DNA of 42,427 nucleotides from Bacillus sp. ISL-7 (lineage in GTDB: Bacteria; Bacillota; Bacilli; Bacillales_B; DSM-18226). The notes beneath the pieces are model-generated. The model was not told the DNA's origin and made no database searches. It saw only the letters and a list, made by a program, of their open reading frames with translations. Below, piece by piece: positions 26,613 to 35,954 of the stretch. The DNA lies in contig NZ_JAGGQW010000016.1 of assembly GCF_018613065.1 (NCBI RefSeq), forward strand, positions 1 to 42,427. Reading direction: 5' to 3'. Within the stretch, counting starts at the first letter, position 1. Every line of letters begins with the position of its first letter. The position numbers and the translations under genes were made by a program.

Positions 26613-26641
26613 ATTCTAGTTGATTCCAAGGTAGTTGTCAA
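26613..26641 (-). promoter_or_regulatory. hom promoter
   Basis: On the minus strand there is -35 TTGACA (26636-26641), a 17-nt spacer and -10 TAGAAT (26613-26618). The predicted start near 26606 lies about 40 nt before the riboswitch aptamer and downstream of the GNAT gene's stop. Confidence 0.75.
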
Positions 26642-26663
26642 TATTATTTGAAATTTCTTTTTA

Positions 26664-27338
26664 TTAAAGTGGTAATAGGGAGACAAATTCCTTTTTCCCC
26701 AGTCGATCTATCATTTCGAGCCATTCCTTCGGCTTATTTGAAAGAATTGAATAGTATGTCGTCAGAAAATCCTTTACCAGGTCTGCTGGTAGTGAATTAA
26801 GTCCTTCATCTTGAATTGGCATGAAACATAAATCTAGACCTGCTACAGCTTCCCCATTGTTTTTCCAGGAAGGATGAACATATGAAAAATCAATGCGTTT
26901 ATAACCCATATGGGATAGAACCTCACGTCGGACATATGGATCCATAACCTTTACTCCACCAAATTCGTGATGTTCAACCCGGTACGGATCGTATATTTCT
27001 GCAAACATCCCGAATAGCTCGTTACCATTTTCTTTAGCTAATTGTTGTAAATCCGTTAAACGGTTTTGCGCTAAAAAACGGCCAAGGCTTAAGCCTGGTT
27101 TACTGATGATTGTAAAATCTGTCATAGCAATATTCCAATCCGGACAATAACGATATTCAGTTGCTCCTGTAACTTCGTCTCCATCGACAGCAACAAACAC
27201 GCGAATACTCGGATCTTCTAATGGCTCTTTCCATAGCTCATATTCTAATACTTCTTCTGCAGGAAAAATTTCTCCCATTAAGTTATGAAGCTTTTTAAAA
27301 TTAGGGTCTTCTATACTGGTTATTCTAATATATTCCAT
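26664..27338 (-). CDS. GNAT-like N-acetyltransferase, substrate unknown
   Basis: A 224-residue protein with a GNAT-like N-terminal half: an acceptor-side helix region, strands VFVAVDGDEVTGATEYR and TDFTIISKPGL, and a possible CoA-binding turn GLSLGRFLAQNRL. The remaining half (HHEFGGVKVMDPYVR, MGYKRIDFSYVHPSW) is not typical and may form a specific substrate domain. It follows the first GNAT gene by 19 bp in the same operon. No substrate can be assigned. Confidence 0.65.
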   Translation of the reverse strand: MEYIRITSIEDPNFKKLHNLMGEIFPAEEVLEYELWKEPLEDPSIRVFVAVDGDEVTGATEYRYCPDWNIAMTDFTIISKPGLSLGRFLAQNRLTDLQQLAKENGNELFGMFAEIYDPYRVEHHEFGGVKVMDPYVRREVLSHMGYKRIDFSYVHPSWKNNGEAVAGLDLCFMPIQDEGLNSLPADLVKDFLTTYYSILSNKPKEWLEMIDRLGKKEFVSLLPL

Positions 27339-27357
27339 TATGATTCATTCCTCTCAC

Positions 27358-28020
27358 TCATCTAAAAGGGTTTTTCCATTCCATTAATGCAGCATAATTG
27401 CAGGATTCTTCATCCTCGAGATAATTTTCAATAATCCCTATTGGCACACGACCACAATGCAGCAAGAAAGTGATAACAGGATCTTGAACTTCCCCTTTAA
27501 TAGTTGCATCTAAATATTGTCCTGGTGTCATGATATCAGCTTTTTTATGATATCCAGGCATTCTGCCCCCGCCAAGTAATCGATATAACTCTTTTTCTAT
27601 CACAACATGGTACATAGACTGCATCATCAATTTACCAAGCCCTAGTTTGCGGTACTTTGGACGAACACTAATATCAACAATATACAAGGTATTCCCATTT
27701 GGATTATTGTTCCGTATATATCCATGGTCAGTGATTTCTTCCCACGAATGGTTTTTATCGCTAGGATCAAAGTCGATAGTTAAGCCGGTAATTGACCCAG
27801 CTAATTCACCATCTACTTCAACACACAATGCACCTTCTGGAAACATGTTCACATGGTTTGTTAATTGCTCTTTATTCCACCATAATTCTGAAGGAAAAGG
27901 AGGTGGGAAGCACTCGGATTGAATCTTGATAAGATCGCCAAAATCCACTTTTGAATAATTGCGAATGATAACTGGCACAGGCCTCTCTTGGTCATAGACG
28001 TAAAATTCACTTTGATACAT
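27358..28020 (-). CDS. GNAT N-acetyltransferase resembling the YhcX acetyltransferase domain
   Basis: A 220-residue GNAT protein. Motif A is VRPKYRKLGLGKLMM, the Arg/Gln-x-x-Gly-x-Gly pyrophosphate-binding turn. Segments SECFPPPFPSELWW, FPEGALCVEVDGE, HGYIRNNNPNGNTLY, GGGRMPGYH and NYLEDEESCNY recall the N-terminal domain of YhcX-type GNAT/nitrilase fusions, from memory. Here it is a separate gene placed 20 bp after the nitrilase gene. Substrate unknown; a partner role with the amidase is likely. Confidence 0.75.
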   Translation of the reverse strand: MYQSEFYVYDQERPVPVIIRNYSKVDFGDLIKIQSECFPPPFPSELWWNKEQLTNHVNMFPEGALCVEVDGELAGSITGLTIDFDPSDKNHSWEEITDHGYIRNNNPNGNTLYIVDISVRPKYRKLGLGKLMMQSMYHVVIEKELYRLLGGGRMPGYHKKADIMTPGQYLDATIKGEVQDPVITFLLHCGRVPIGIIENYLEDEESCNYAALMEWKNPFR

Positions 28021-28040
28021 TCTATACCCACCCCTTCAGT

Positions 28041-28904
28041 TTATTTTTCCCAATCTGTGTAAAGATCCGTTCTTCGATCACGCCAGGTTGTAACGGAACC
28101 ACGTTCTCTAACTTCATATAACAAGTTTAAATCTAGGTCAGCCGTCACAATCATGTCATTATTGATTTCCCCTTCCACCAAGATTCCTTTTGGTGGAAAT
28201 GGTATATCGTTAGGAGTAATGATTGCCGCCTGGCCAAAATTAGCGCGCATAAAATCAACAGTCGGCAGTGAACCGACAGTTCCCGTTAAGACGACATATA
28301 CTTGGTTTTCAACTGCACGAGCATGGCTGGTATAACGAACACGATGAAAACCATGACGGTCATCTGTGCATGATGGACAGAAAATCACATCGGCACCTTT
28401 GGCCTTTGCCATACGTACAATTTCTGGAAATTCAATATCATAACAAGTAAGGAGGGCGATTTTCCCTTTTTCTGTTTCAAATATCTGAAATGAATCCCCA
28501 GGTGCCATATTCCATTCATTTACTTCAGTCGGTGTAATATGGAGTTTGGCCTGCTCACCAATTCTTCCATCTGGATAAAATAAATGTGCTGTATTATACA
28601 ACTTGCCATCCCTTTCAATCACATGTGTTCCCGCAATAATATGTATGTTCTTTTTTTGTGCAAAATTTGAAAACAGTTCTAGATATTGTTGGGTATAACT
28701 TGGCAGGTCATTAATTGTCAGGTTCTTGCCTTGACCATTACCTATTGAAAGTAGTTGAGTTGTAAAGAACTCTGGAAATAAGACAAACTCTGCCCCAAAT
28801 TCCTCAGCAGTTTTTATGTAGTGCTCACATTGTGAGGTAAATTCCTCGAAGGATTGAATGGTATGTAGTTGGTACTGAACGGCAGACACACGAATTTTCA
28901 TCAT
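28041..28904 (-). CDS. Carbon-nitrogen hydrolase (nitrilase superfamily)
   Basis: A 287-residue nitrilase-superfamily amidase with the Glu-Lys-Cys triad visible as VLFPEFF (Glu), QAKLHITPTE (Lys) and LLTCYDIEFPE (Cys). Full-length for a stand-alone family member. It belongs to the YhcX-like branch in which the hydrolase domain is often fused to a GNAT. It opens the operon nitrilase-GNAT-GNAT; AGGAGG lies 5 nt before the first ATG (a second ATG follows directly). Candidate chemistry is deamidation or nitrile/amide hydrolysis of a small molecule, not further defined. Confidence 0.85.
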   Translation of the reverse strand: MMKIRVSAVQYQLHTIQSFEEFTSQCEHYIKTAEEFGAEFVLFPEFFTTQLLSIGNGQGKNLTINDLPSYTQQYLELFSNFAQKKNIHIIAGTHVIERDGKLYNTAHLFYPDGRIGEQAKLHITPTEVNEWNMAPGDSFQIFETEKGKIALLTCYDIEFPEIVRMAKAKGADVIFCPSCTDDRHGFHRVRYTSHARAVENQVYVVLTGTVGSLPTVDFMRANFGQAAIITPNDIPFPPKGILVEGEINNDMIVTADLDLNLLYEVRERGSVTTWRDRRTDLYTDWEK

Positions 28905-28929
28905 TTTTTCCTCCTGTCATTAGGTATAA

Positions 28930-28941
28930 TTCCCATGGGAA
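28930..28941. promoter_or_regulatory. 12-bp palindrome in the nitrilase-operon promoter region
   Basis: TTCCCATGGGAA is a perfect palindrome. On the minus strand it lies just after a possible promoter (TTGTAT, 17 nt, GATAAT) and before the nitrilase Shine-Dalgarno, an operator-like position. No regulator is known to me for it. Confidence 0.35.
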
Positions 28942-28982
28942 AATTATCTAATATTTTAGTATTTAATACAAATTTTAAAAAC

Positions 28983-29008
28983 TAAAAGCCCGCCAAATGG
29001 CAGGCTTT
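28983..29008 (-). terminator. argGH terminator
   Basis: On the minus strand the stem AAAGCCTGCC / GGCGGGCTTT (one G-U) with loop ATTT is followed by a T-rich tract. It lies 15 bp after the argH stop and closes the arginine cluster. Confidence 0.85.
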
Positions 29009-29022
29009 GAAAAAAATTATAT

Positions 29023-30399
29023 TTATTGCTCTAGTTTTCCCTCTGCAAGCTTGATTTGCTTTTCCACTTGCTCTGGAGCCGTTCCCCCAAAGCTATTTCG
29101 GACACCAACAACATGCTCAGGAGCCAATACAACATAAATATCTTCCTCAAATAATGGACTAAAGCCCTGATATTCCTCGAAGCTCAAATCTAGCAAAAAT
29201 TTGTTAGACTGAATCGCATATAAAACAATTTTTCCGATAACTTCATGCGCATCACGGAAGGGCAGACCTTTTCTTACCAAGTAATCAGCAATATCTGTGG
29301 CATTAGAAAAGTCATTGTTAATGGCCTTACGCATCACGTCTTTATTTACTGTCATCGTTTCAATCATCGGTGCTAATAACATTAAGGAACCTTCAAGCGT
29401 TTCAACCGTATCAAACATGCCTTCCTTATCTTCCTGTAAATCCTTGTTATAAGCGAGTGGCAGACCTTTAAGGACGGTGAGCAGTCCGATTAAATTACCA
29501 TATGTCCGTCCGGTTTTTCCACGTAGCAGCTCAGGTACGTCTGGATTTTTCTTTTGCGGCATAATACTTGAACCTGTGCAAAACGAATCATCCAACTCGA
29601 CGAACTGAAACTCCTGGCTCGACCAAATGACAAGCTCTTCGGATAATCTGGAAATATGGGTCATGATTATTGAACCAATCGATAAAAACTCAAGGATAAA
29701 GTCGCGATCACTGACAGCATCCATACTATTAGGATAAACCGTTTCAAAACCTAACAGTTCCGCGACACGTTCACGGTTGATCGGAAACGTCGTTCCTGCC
29801 AATGCTCCTGAACCAAGAGGCAGCCAATTGATACGCTTCAAACTATCAATCAATCTCTCTTTATCACGTTCAAACATCCAAAAATAAGCCATTAAATGAT
29901 GGGCAAAGGATACAGGCTGGGCACGCTGCAGGTGAGTATACCCAGGAATTAACGTTTGGACATTCTCTTTCGCCTGCTCAATTAATGCCTGCTGGACATC
30001 TTCTATTAATTTAATCAGCTCAGTTGTTTTCGTTCTTAAGTATAGGTGCATGTCGGTGGCCACCTGATCATTACGGCTTCTCCCTGTATGGAGCTTTCCT
30101 CCCACCGGACCAATTTTTTCTATCAATAACTTTTCGATATTCATATGGATATCTTCATCTTCAACTAAAAACTCTACCGCGTTATCGTCGACCATTTTCT
30201 TGATGGAGAGTAGTCCGTCCTTAATCTTTATAGCATCCTCCATTGGAATAATACCGCACTCACCCAGCATTTGCACATGGGCAAGACTTCCTGCGATATC
30301 CTCCTTAGCTAGCTTTTGGTCAAAAGTAATTGAGGCTGTAAATTCCTCAACTAGCTTATTCGTTTCTTTCGTAAAACGGCCGCCCCATAACTTAGACAT
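29023..30399 (-). CDS. argH: Argininosuccinate lyase
   Basis: A 458-residue member of the fumarase/aspartase superfamily that splits argininosuccinate to arginine and fumarate. The superfamily signature loop [15 protein letters not shown] with the catalytic Ser is present, as are [12 protein letters not shown] and the N-terminal SKLWGGRF. Length is standard. AAGGGGGAG precedes the ATG. It is the last gene of the arginine cluster and follows argG by 61 bp, with a hairpin in the gap. Confidence 0.97.
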   Translation of the reverse strand: MSKLWGGRFTKETNKLVEEFTASITFDQKLAKEDIAGSLAHVQMLGECGIIPMEDAIKIKDGLLSIKKMVDDNAVEFLVEDEDIHMNIEKLLIEKIGPVGGKLHTGRSRNDQVATDMHLYLRTKTTELIKLIEDVQQALIEQAKENVQTLIPGYTHLQRAQPVSFAHHLMAYFWMFERDKERLIDSLKRINWLPLGSGALAGTTFPINRERVAELLGFETVYPNSMDAVSDRDFILEFLSIGSIIMTHISRLSEELVIWSSQEFQFVELDDSFCTGSSIMPQKKNPDVPELLRGKTGRTYGNLIGLLTVLKGLPLAYNKDLQEDKEGMFDTVETLEGSLMLLAPMIETMTVNKDVMRKAINNDFSNATDIADYLVRKGLPFRDAHEVIGKIVLYAIQSNKFLLDLSFEEYQGFSPLFEEDIYVVLAPEHVVGVRNSFGGTAPEQVEKQIKLAEGKLEQ

Positions 30400-30428
30400 T
30401 GATTGCTCCCCCTTAACCTAACAAGACA

Positions 30429-30452
30429 GCCCTCGAAAAAGGATTCGAGGGC
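30429..30452 (-). other. Intercistronic hairpin between argG and argH
   Basis: A perfect 9-bp stem GCCCTCGAA / TTCGAGGGC with a 6-nt loop. On minus it is followed by TGTCTTGTTAGG rather than a U-run, so it is more likely an RNA processing or stability element, or a leaky attenuator, than a true terminator. Confidence 0.5.
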
Positions 30453-30460
30453 AATCCGAA

Positions 30461-31672
30461 TTATTTTAAAATTGATTCCTTTTTATTCACTTCTGAATAG
30501 ACCTTTGTTGGCAGACCCCAAATCTTAATAAATCCAACTGCGGCATTATGATCAAATGCATCGCCTTTTGAATATGTTGCTAGTTCCTCATTGTATAAGC
30601 TGTAAGGAGACTTTCTGCCAACAACCGTATGATTACCTTTATGAAGCTTGACACGAATTGTTCCAGAAACGTTCTTTTGAGTTTCATCAATAAATGCATC
30701 AAGTGCTGGTTTTATAGGAGAATACCAAAGTCCTTCGTAAATGATCTTAGCCATTTGCTGTTCAACCTGTGTCTTAAATTGTGTAACCTCACGAGTTAGA
30801 GTTAAAAACTCTAATTCTTTATGGGCATTGATTAAAATTAGCGCAGCAGGATTTTCGTACACTTCACGAGATTTAATTCCTACTAATCTATTCTCAATAT
30901 GATCAATACGGCCAACACCGTGCTTGCCGCCAAGTTCATTTAAGGTTTCAATTAATTGAACAAGCGGGAGCTTCTCACCATTAATGGCAACAGGTACCCC
31001 CTGTTCAAATTCGATTTCAACATACTCTGCTGCATCTGGTGTTAGTTCAATTGGATTCGTCCAATCAAAGGCTGCTTCTGGCGCCTCAGCCCATGGATCT
31101 TCCAGAACACCAGCCTCACAAGCACGGCCCCAGATATTGGCATCAATTGAAAATGGATTATCTAAATCGACTGGGATTGGAATTCCGTTCTCCTCAGCAT
31201 ATTTGATTTCTTCGTCACGTGTCATTCCCCATTCACGAACAGGGGCAACAACTTTTAAACTTGGGTTCAATGCTTGGATCGAAACTTCAAAACGTACCTG
31301 GTCGTTTCCTTTACCTGTGCAGCCATGAGCAACAGCAGTGGCGCCCTCTTTTTCTGCTACCTCTACTAATAGTTTTGAAATAAGCGGTCTAGATAAAGCT
31401 GAAGATAATGGATATTTTCCTTCATATAAGCAATTAGCTTTTAATGCTGGTAAAATATATTCCTTTGCTAATAATTCTTTAGCATCGATCATATAGGCTT
31501 TAATGGCTCCGACATTCAGTGCCTTATTTTTGATGGCTTCTAAGTCTTTTCCTTCACCGACATCTAGGCCTAATGCAATCACATCGTAGCCATATTTTTC
31601 TTGAATCCATTTTACTGAAACTGATGTATCTAAACCGCCTGAGTAGGCTAGAATGATTTTTTCTTTTGTCAT
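30461..31672 (-). CDS. argG: Argininosuccinate synthase
   Basis: A 403-residue ATP-dependent ligase joining citrulline and aspartate. The PP-loop is [14 protein letters not shown] at the N-terminus. Family motifs [26 protein letters not shown] and [12 protein letters not shown] are present. Full-length for bacterial ArgG. GAGGAG lies upstream of the ATG. It is separated from argF by 84 bp containing a probable promoter and a perfect ARG box, so argGH can be transcribed independently of the upstream genes. Confidence 0.97.
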   Translation of the reverse strand: MTKEKIILAYSGGLDTSVSVKWIQEKYGYDVIALGLDVGEGKDLEAIKNKALNVGAIKAYMIDAKELLAKEYILPALKANCLYEGKYPLSSALSRPLISKLLVEVAEKEGATAVAHGCTGKGNDQVRFEVSIQALNPSLKVVAPVREWGMTRDEEIKYAEENGIPIPVDLDNPFSIDANIWGRACEAGVLEDPWAEAPEAAFDWTNPIELTPDAAEYVEIEFEQGVPVAINGEKLPLVQLIETLNELGGKHGVGRIDHIENRLVGIKSREVYENPAALILINAHKELEFLTLTREVTQFKTQVEQQMAKIIYEGLWYSPIKPALDAFIDETQKNVSGTIRVKLHKGNHTVVGRKSPYSLYNEELATYSKGDAFDHNAAVGFIKIWGLPTKVYSEVNKKESILK

Positions 31673-31698
31673 TGTTTTTATTCTCCTCTTACCGTCTG

Positions 31699-31753
31699 TG
31701 TATTTTTATTCACCCGATAGAATTATTATACAACAAGTCTCATAGAAAAGAAA
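31699..31753 (-). promoter_or_regulatory. Internal argGH promoter with ARG box
   Basis: On the minus strand there is -35 TTTCTT (31748-31753), a 17-nt spacer and -10 TATAAT (31725-31730). Positions 31699-31712 read TGAATAAAAATACA, a full match to the AhrC/ArgR half-site pattern TGNATWWWWATNCA, placed just after the predicted start. Arginine should repress this promoter. Confidence 0.7.
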
Positions 31754-31756
31754 CCA

Positions 31757-32734
31757 TTATGCTAGTAAAAGTTTTAAAATTGCTTTCTGGGCATGAAGAC
31801 GGTTCTCCGCTTCATCAAAAACCACTGAATGAGGACCATCGATGAGCTCTGCTGTAACTTCTTCGCCTCGATGGGCAGGCAAGCAATGCAAAAAGATATA
31901 GTCCTCCTTTGCATTCTTACAAAGTTCATTATTTACCTGAAATCCATGGAATGCCTCGAGTCTTTTTGAAGTTTCTTCTTCCTGCCCCATACTGGTCCAG
32001 ACATCTGTTATGATGACATCTGCATCTTTAACAGCTTCTAGAGGATTATTTGTAATCACGAGCTTACATCCAGTTTGGTTTCCAACTTTAATTGCCTTCT
32101 CTGTTATTTCTCCATCAGGCAAATATCCAGGTGGACTGGCAATGCTAATATCCATTCCAACCTTCATCGCGCCTTCCATTAAAGAATGAGCCATATTGTT
32201 ATTGCCGTCCCCAATATAGCACATCTTTAAACCGGACAGTTTCCCTTTATGCTCAAGAATCGTTAAAAGGTCCGCTAACACTTGGGTAGGGTGCTGCAGG
32301 TCAGTTAAACCATTAATAACTGGTACTGTTGCATGCTCAGCTAATTCTTCGACTGAATCGTGTGAAAACGTTCGAATCATTAATCCGTCCACATAGCGAG
32401 ACAACACTTTTGCGGTATCAGAAATACTCTCTCCTCTTCCAAGCTGGATATCCTTTGAACTTAAGAATATTGCATGACCGCCTAACTGCAACATCCCTAC
32501 CTCAAATGATACCCTTGTACGGGTGGATGATTTTTCAAAAATCATCCCTAAAACCTTCCCGCTTAAATACGGATGCGGTTTCCCTTGTTTTTGAAGCTTT
32601 TTCATCTCTATCGCCTCGTTTAGAAGATAGAGGATTTCATCTGTACTAAAATCGGAAAGCTGTAAAAATCCCTTTCCTTTAAGTTTCGGCTTATTTATAT
32701 TACTAATTTCATTTAATTTAATGGCCTCACCCAT
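31757..32734 (-). CDS. argF: Ornithine carbamoyltransferase
   Basis: A 325-residue enzyme forming citrulline from ornithine and carbamoyl phosphate. Carbamoyl-phosphate binding motif SSTRTRVSFE is near residues 62-71; HPTQVLADLLT and the ornithine-site loop HCLPAHRGEEV are present. The frame extends to 32770, but the ATG at 32734 has GAGAGGTG about 7 nt upstream and overlaps the carB stop by 8 bp, indicating translational coupling. The anabolic assignment rests on the biosynthetic operon; there is no arcA/arcC nearby. Confidence 0.96.
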   Translation of the reverse strand: MGEAIKLNEISNINKPKLKGKGFLQLSDFSTDEILYLLNEAIEMKKLQKQGKPHPYLSGKVLGMIFEKSSTRTRVSFEVGMLQLGGHAIFLSSKDIQLGRGESISDTAKVLSRYVDGLMIRTFSHDSVEELAEHATVPVINGLTDLQHPTQVLADLLTILEHKGKLSGLKMCYIGDGNNNMAHSLMEGAMKVGMDISIASPPGYLPDGEITEKAIKVGNQTGCKLVITNNPLEAVKDADVIITDVWTSMGQEEETSKRLEAFHGFQVNNELCKNAKEDYIFLHCLPAHRGEEVTAELIDGPHSVVFDEAENRLHAQKAILKLLLA

Positions 32735-35700
32735 GAACGGCACCTCTCTCTTCCAACTTGTAATATTCATTCATAGATCGAACCTCAGAATCGGATTGAG
32801 ATCCTTTTTCCAGGCCGATTATCGCTTCAATTGTATCTAAGTGTGTAAATACTGGTACCTTGTAGCGTACAGCATGCTCGCGAATCTGGAAACCAAATTT
32901 AATTTTATTTCGTCCTTGATTCGGTATATTTATGACAGCCTTCATGGACTGTTTTCGGAAAAGTTCAATGACTTCTGCATCGTCCTTAATCACTTTTTTA
33001 ACATCAATTCCATGGTTTTGGAAATATGAAGCAGTCCCCTCGGTAGCAACAATCTTGTACTGTTTTCTTACAAGTTCTTGAATGATAGGAAGAGATGCTT
33101 GCTTATCTCGATCAGAAATAGAACAAAAAATATAATTTTCACCTTTTTGCCCGCCAAGAGTAGGAATAGACTTTTCAAGTGCCTCTTGATAGGTTACTCC
33201 CATGCCAAGCGCTTCACCGGTTGATTTCATTTCTGGTCCTAGCACATGGTCAACACCTTTTAGCTTACTCGATGAAAATACAGGTGTTTTTACTGAAAAA
33301 TAGGATGGCTCATCCATTAGTCCCTTTGTTGAACATAGATCTGAGAGGGTCTCTCCTAATTGAACGCGTGTCGCCCATTCAATCATCGGAATTCCTGTGA
33401 CCTTACTCATGATTGGCACTGTTCTAGAAGAACGCGGATTGACTTCAAGCACATTAACCTGGCCTTCATAGATAACAAATTGAATGTTCATGATTCCAAT
33501 AACTGGTGCTGAATTTGCAATTTTTTCTGCATAATCTATTAACGTTTCTTTAATTTTCTCTGACAGTGAAATCGGCGGGAAGACCGAGATGCTATCCCCT
33601 GAATGGACCCCAGCTTTTTCTATATGTTCAAAGATACCTGGGACGACGATATTTTCCCCATCACATATGACATCAATCTCGCACTCTAATCCAGGTAAAT
33701 ATTTATCTACTAATAATGGCCACATCGTTGCTTGCGAATTTTTCTCGAGTTGCAGTATATACTGGCTCAATTCCGCTTCTGAAAAAATAGTAAACATTGA
33801 TTGGCCGCCAATGACATAGGATGGGCGAACAAGGACTGGATAACCAAGTTTAGTGGCTGCTTCTATTAATTCGTCAGAATGCGAAACGGTTTGACCCTCT
33901 ATATGCGGAATGTTTAAGTCTTCAAGCAACTGGTAAAATTCTTTACGATCTTCTAAGCGATCAACATTTTTTACCGTAGTACCTAAAATTTTGATCCCTT
34001 CTTCTTCCAAATCATGGGCTAGATTTATGGCTGTTTGGCCGCCGAACTGAATCAATACACCTTCCACCTGTTCTTTTTCGATGACATGAAGTACATCCTC
34101 TGCTGCGAGTGGTTCAAAATAAAGGCGGTCTGCAATCGAATAATCGGTACTAACAGTCTCAGGGTTGTTATTGATAACAACCGCTTCAAAGCCCTTTTTC
34201 TTGATCGCATTTGCTGCGTGCACTGAACAGTAATCAAATTCAATCCCTTGGCCGATTCGAATTGGGCCAGAGCCAATGACAAGAATCTTTTTCTTGCTCG
34301 TCACTTCAACTTCATCAAACCCGTGCCAGGTTGAATAATAGTAAGGTGTAACAGCATCAAACTCAGCTGAACAGGTATCAACCATTTTATAACCAGGTTT
34401 CCAGTTGAGTTCTTTCCACTTGCTTCTTACCCGCTTTTCAGGAATAGCATATATTTGAGATAAGAGCTTGTCGGAAATATTATTCCGCTTTGCTACCTTA
34501 AGCAAAGAAACTGGAACATCGCTCCAATTATAGGAAGCTAATTCCGTTTCTAACGTAACGATTGAGCTAATTTTGTGTAAAAACCATGGATCAATCTCGG
34601 TCAACTGCCGAACATTTTCAAGTGAGATCCCTCTTCTAAACGATTCTGCAATGATGAATAATCGCTGATCATTTGCCTGTTTAAGAAGTTCAAGCAAGTT
34701 CTTTTCATCAATTAATTTATTTCCCTCGAGGCAAAGTCCATAAACATTCATTTCCATCGAGCGAATGGCTTTGTTTAAGGCACCTTCAAATGTCCGATCA
34801 ATCGCCATGACTTCCCCAGTTGCCTTCATTTGCGTTCCTAAGGTCCGGTCCGCTTCAGGGAATTTGTCAAAAGGAAAGCGAGGTAGTTTTACCACAATAT
34901 AATCAATCGCTGGCTCAAATGATGCAAAGGTATTACCTGTTATCGGATTCACAATCTCATCCAAATGATACCCAATCGCACACTTTGCTGCCATCCTGGC
35001 AATGGGATAACCAGTCGCTTTAGATGCAAGTGCAGAAGAACGGCTCACCCTTGGATTTACTTCGATAATGTAATACTGATTCGATGCCGGATGAAGAGCA
35101 AACTGGATGTTACAACCACCGATAATCTTTAATTCTTTAATAACTTTTATAGAAGAATCACGAAGCATTTGATATTGGACATCTGTTAATGTTTGCGACG
35201 GAGCAACGACAATGGAATCCCCGGTATGAACACCGACTGGATCCATATTTTCCATATTGCAAACGATGATGCAGGTGTCATTGTCGTCTCTCATGACTTC
35301 ATACTCAATTTCTTTCCAGCCTTTGATACTTCTTTCTACCAACACCTGCTGAATCGGACTTGCTGCTAAGCCTTTTTTTAGAACAGTTTCAAGTTCTTCA
35401 TCATTATAAGCAAAGCCGCCTCCATCCCCTCCAAGTGTATACGCAGGGCGAATGATGACTGGAAATCCAATTTCCTTTACAAAGGACACGCCTTCCTCAA
35501 AGCTGTGAATAATCGCGGACTCTGGAATTGGTTCACCAATTTCAAGCATCAAGTTACGGAACTTTTCTCTGTCCTCACCATTTTTGATAGACTCAACAGA
35601 TGTTCCTAATAATTCAACATTGTATTTTTCTAAAATATTTTGTTCGTAAAGCTGCACAGTTAAATTCAGACCCGTTTGGCCGCCTAGTGTACCAATAATT

Positions 35701-35954
35701 CCATCTGGTTTTTCTTTCTTGATGATTTTTTCAATGGTTTCAACGTTAAGCGGTTCAATATATACCTTATCGGCAACGGCTTCATCTGTCATGATGGTGG
35801 CCGGGTTATTATTAATTAAAACAACTTCAATTCCTTCTTCTTTCAAGGCTATACATGCCTGTGTACCTGCATAATCAAATTCTGCAGCCTGCCCAATAAC
35901 AATTGGACCTGATCCAATCACTAATACCTTTTTTAAACTTTTATTTAATGGCAT
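32727..35954 (-). CDS. carB: Carbamoyl-phosphate synthase large subunit, arginine operon
   Basis: A 1075-residue protein with two homologous ATP-grasp halves. Each begins with a similar segment (VLVIGSGPIVIGQAAEFDYAG and ILVIGSGPIRIGQGIEFDY) and contains NPRVSRSSALASKATGYP or NPRSSRTVPIMSKVTGIP. The C-terminal ~140 residues are the allosteric MGS-like domain (VATEGTASYFQNHGI). It makes carbamoyl phosphate from bicarbonate, 2 ATP and ammonia channelled from CarA. Linkage to arg genes marks it as the arginine-specific isozyme, distinct from the pyrimidine-operon copy expected elsewhere. It overlaps carA by 14 bp and argF by 8 bp. Confidence 0.97.
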   Translation of the reverse strand: MPLNKSLKKVLVIGSGPIVIGQAAEFDYAGTQACIALKEEGIEVVLINNNPATIMTDEAVADKVYIEPLNVETIEKIIKKEKPDGIIGTLGGQTGLNLTVQLYEQNILEKYNVELLGTSVESIKNGEDREKFRNLMLEIGEPIPESAIIHSFEEGVSFVKEIGFPVIIRPAYTLGGDGGGFAYNDEELETVLKKGLAASPIQQVLVERSIKGWKEIEYEVMRDDNDTCIIVCNMENMDPVGVHTGDSIVVAPSQTLTDVQYQMLRDSSIKVIKELKIIGGCNIQFALHPASNQYYIIEVNPRVSRSSALASKATGYPIARMAAKCAIGYHLDEIVNPITGNTFASFEPAIDYIVVKLPRFPFDKFPEADRTLGTQMKATGEVMAIDRTFEGALNKAIRSMEMNVYGLCLEGNKLIDEKNLLELLKQANDQRLFIIAESFRRGISLENVRQLTEIDPWFLHKISSIVTLETELASYNWSDVPVSLLKVAKRNNISDKLLSQIYAIPEKRVRSKWKELNWKPGYKMVDTCSAEFDAVTPYYYSTWHGFDEVEVTSKKKILVIGSGPIRIGQGIEFDYCSVHAANAIKKKGFEAVVINNNPETVSTDYSIADRLYFEPLAAEDVLHVIEKEQVEGVLIQFGGQTAINLAHDLEEEGIKILGTTVKNVDRLEDRKEFYQLLEDLNIPHIEGQTVSHSDELIEAATKLGYPVLVRPSYVIGGQSMFTIFSEAELSQYILQLEKNSQATMWPLLVDKYLPGLECEIDVICDGENIVVPGIFEHIEKAGVHSGDSISVFPPISLSEKIKETLIDYAEKIANSAPVIGIMNIQFVIYEGQVNVLEVNPRSSRTVPIMSKVTGIPMIEWATRVQLGETLSDLCSTKGLMDEPSYFSVKTPVFSSSKLKGVDHVLGPEMKSTGEALGMGVTYQEALEKSIPTLGGQKGENYIFCSISDRDKQASLPIIQELVRKQYKIVATEGTASYFQNHGIDVKKVIKDDAEVIELFRKQSMKAVINIPNQGRNKIKFGFQIREHAVRYKVPVFTHLDTIEAIIGLEKGSQSDSEVRSMNEYYKLEERGAVHG

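Noticed and set aside
30429..30452. Full terminator between argG and argH
   Set aside because: Good stem but no U-run on the minus strand; kept only as an intercistronic hairpin.
30984..31328. 114-codon plus-strand frame opposite argG
   Set aside because: Antisense shadow of a highly conserved gene; Ser/Ala/Pro-rich composition from the complementary strand and no independent start signals.
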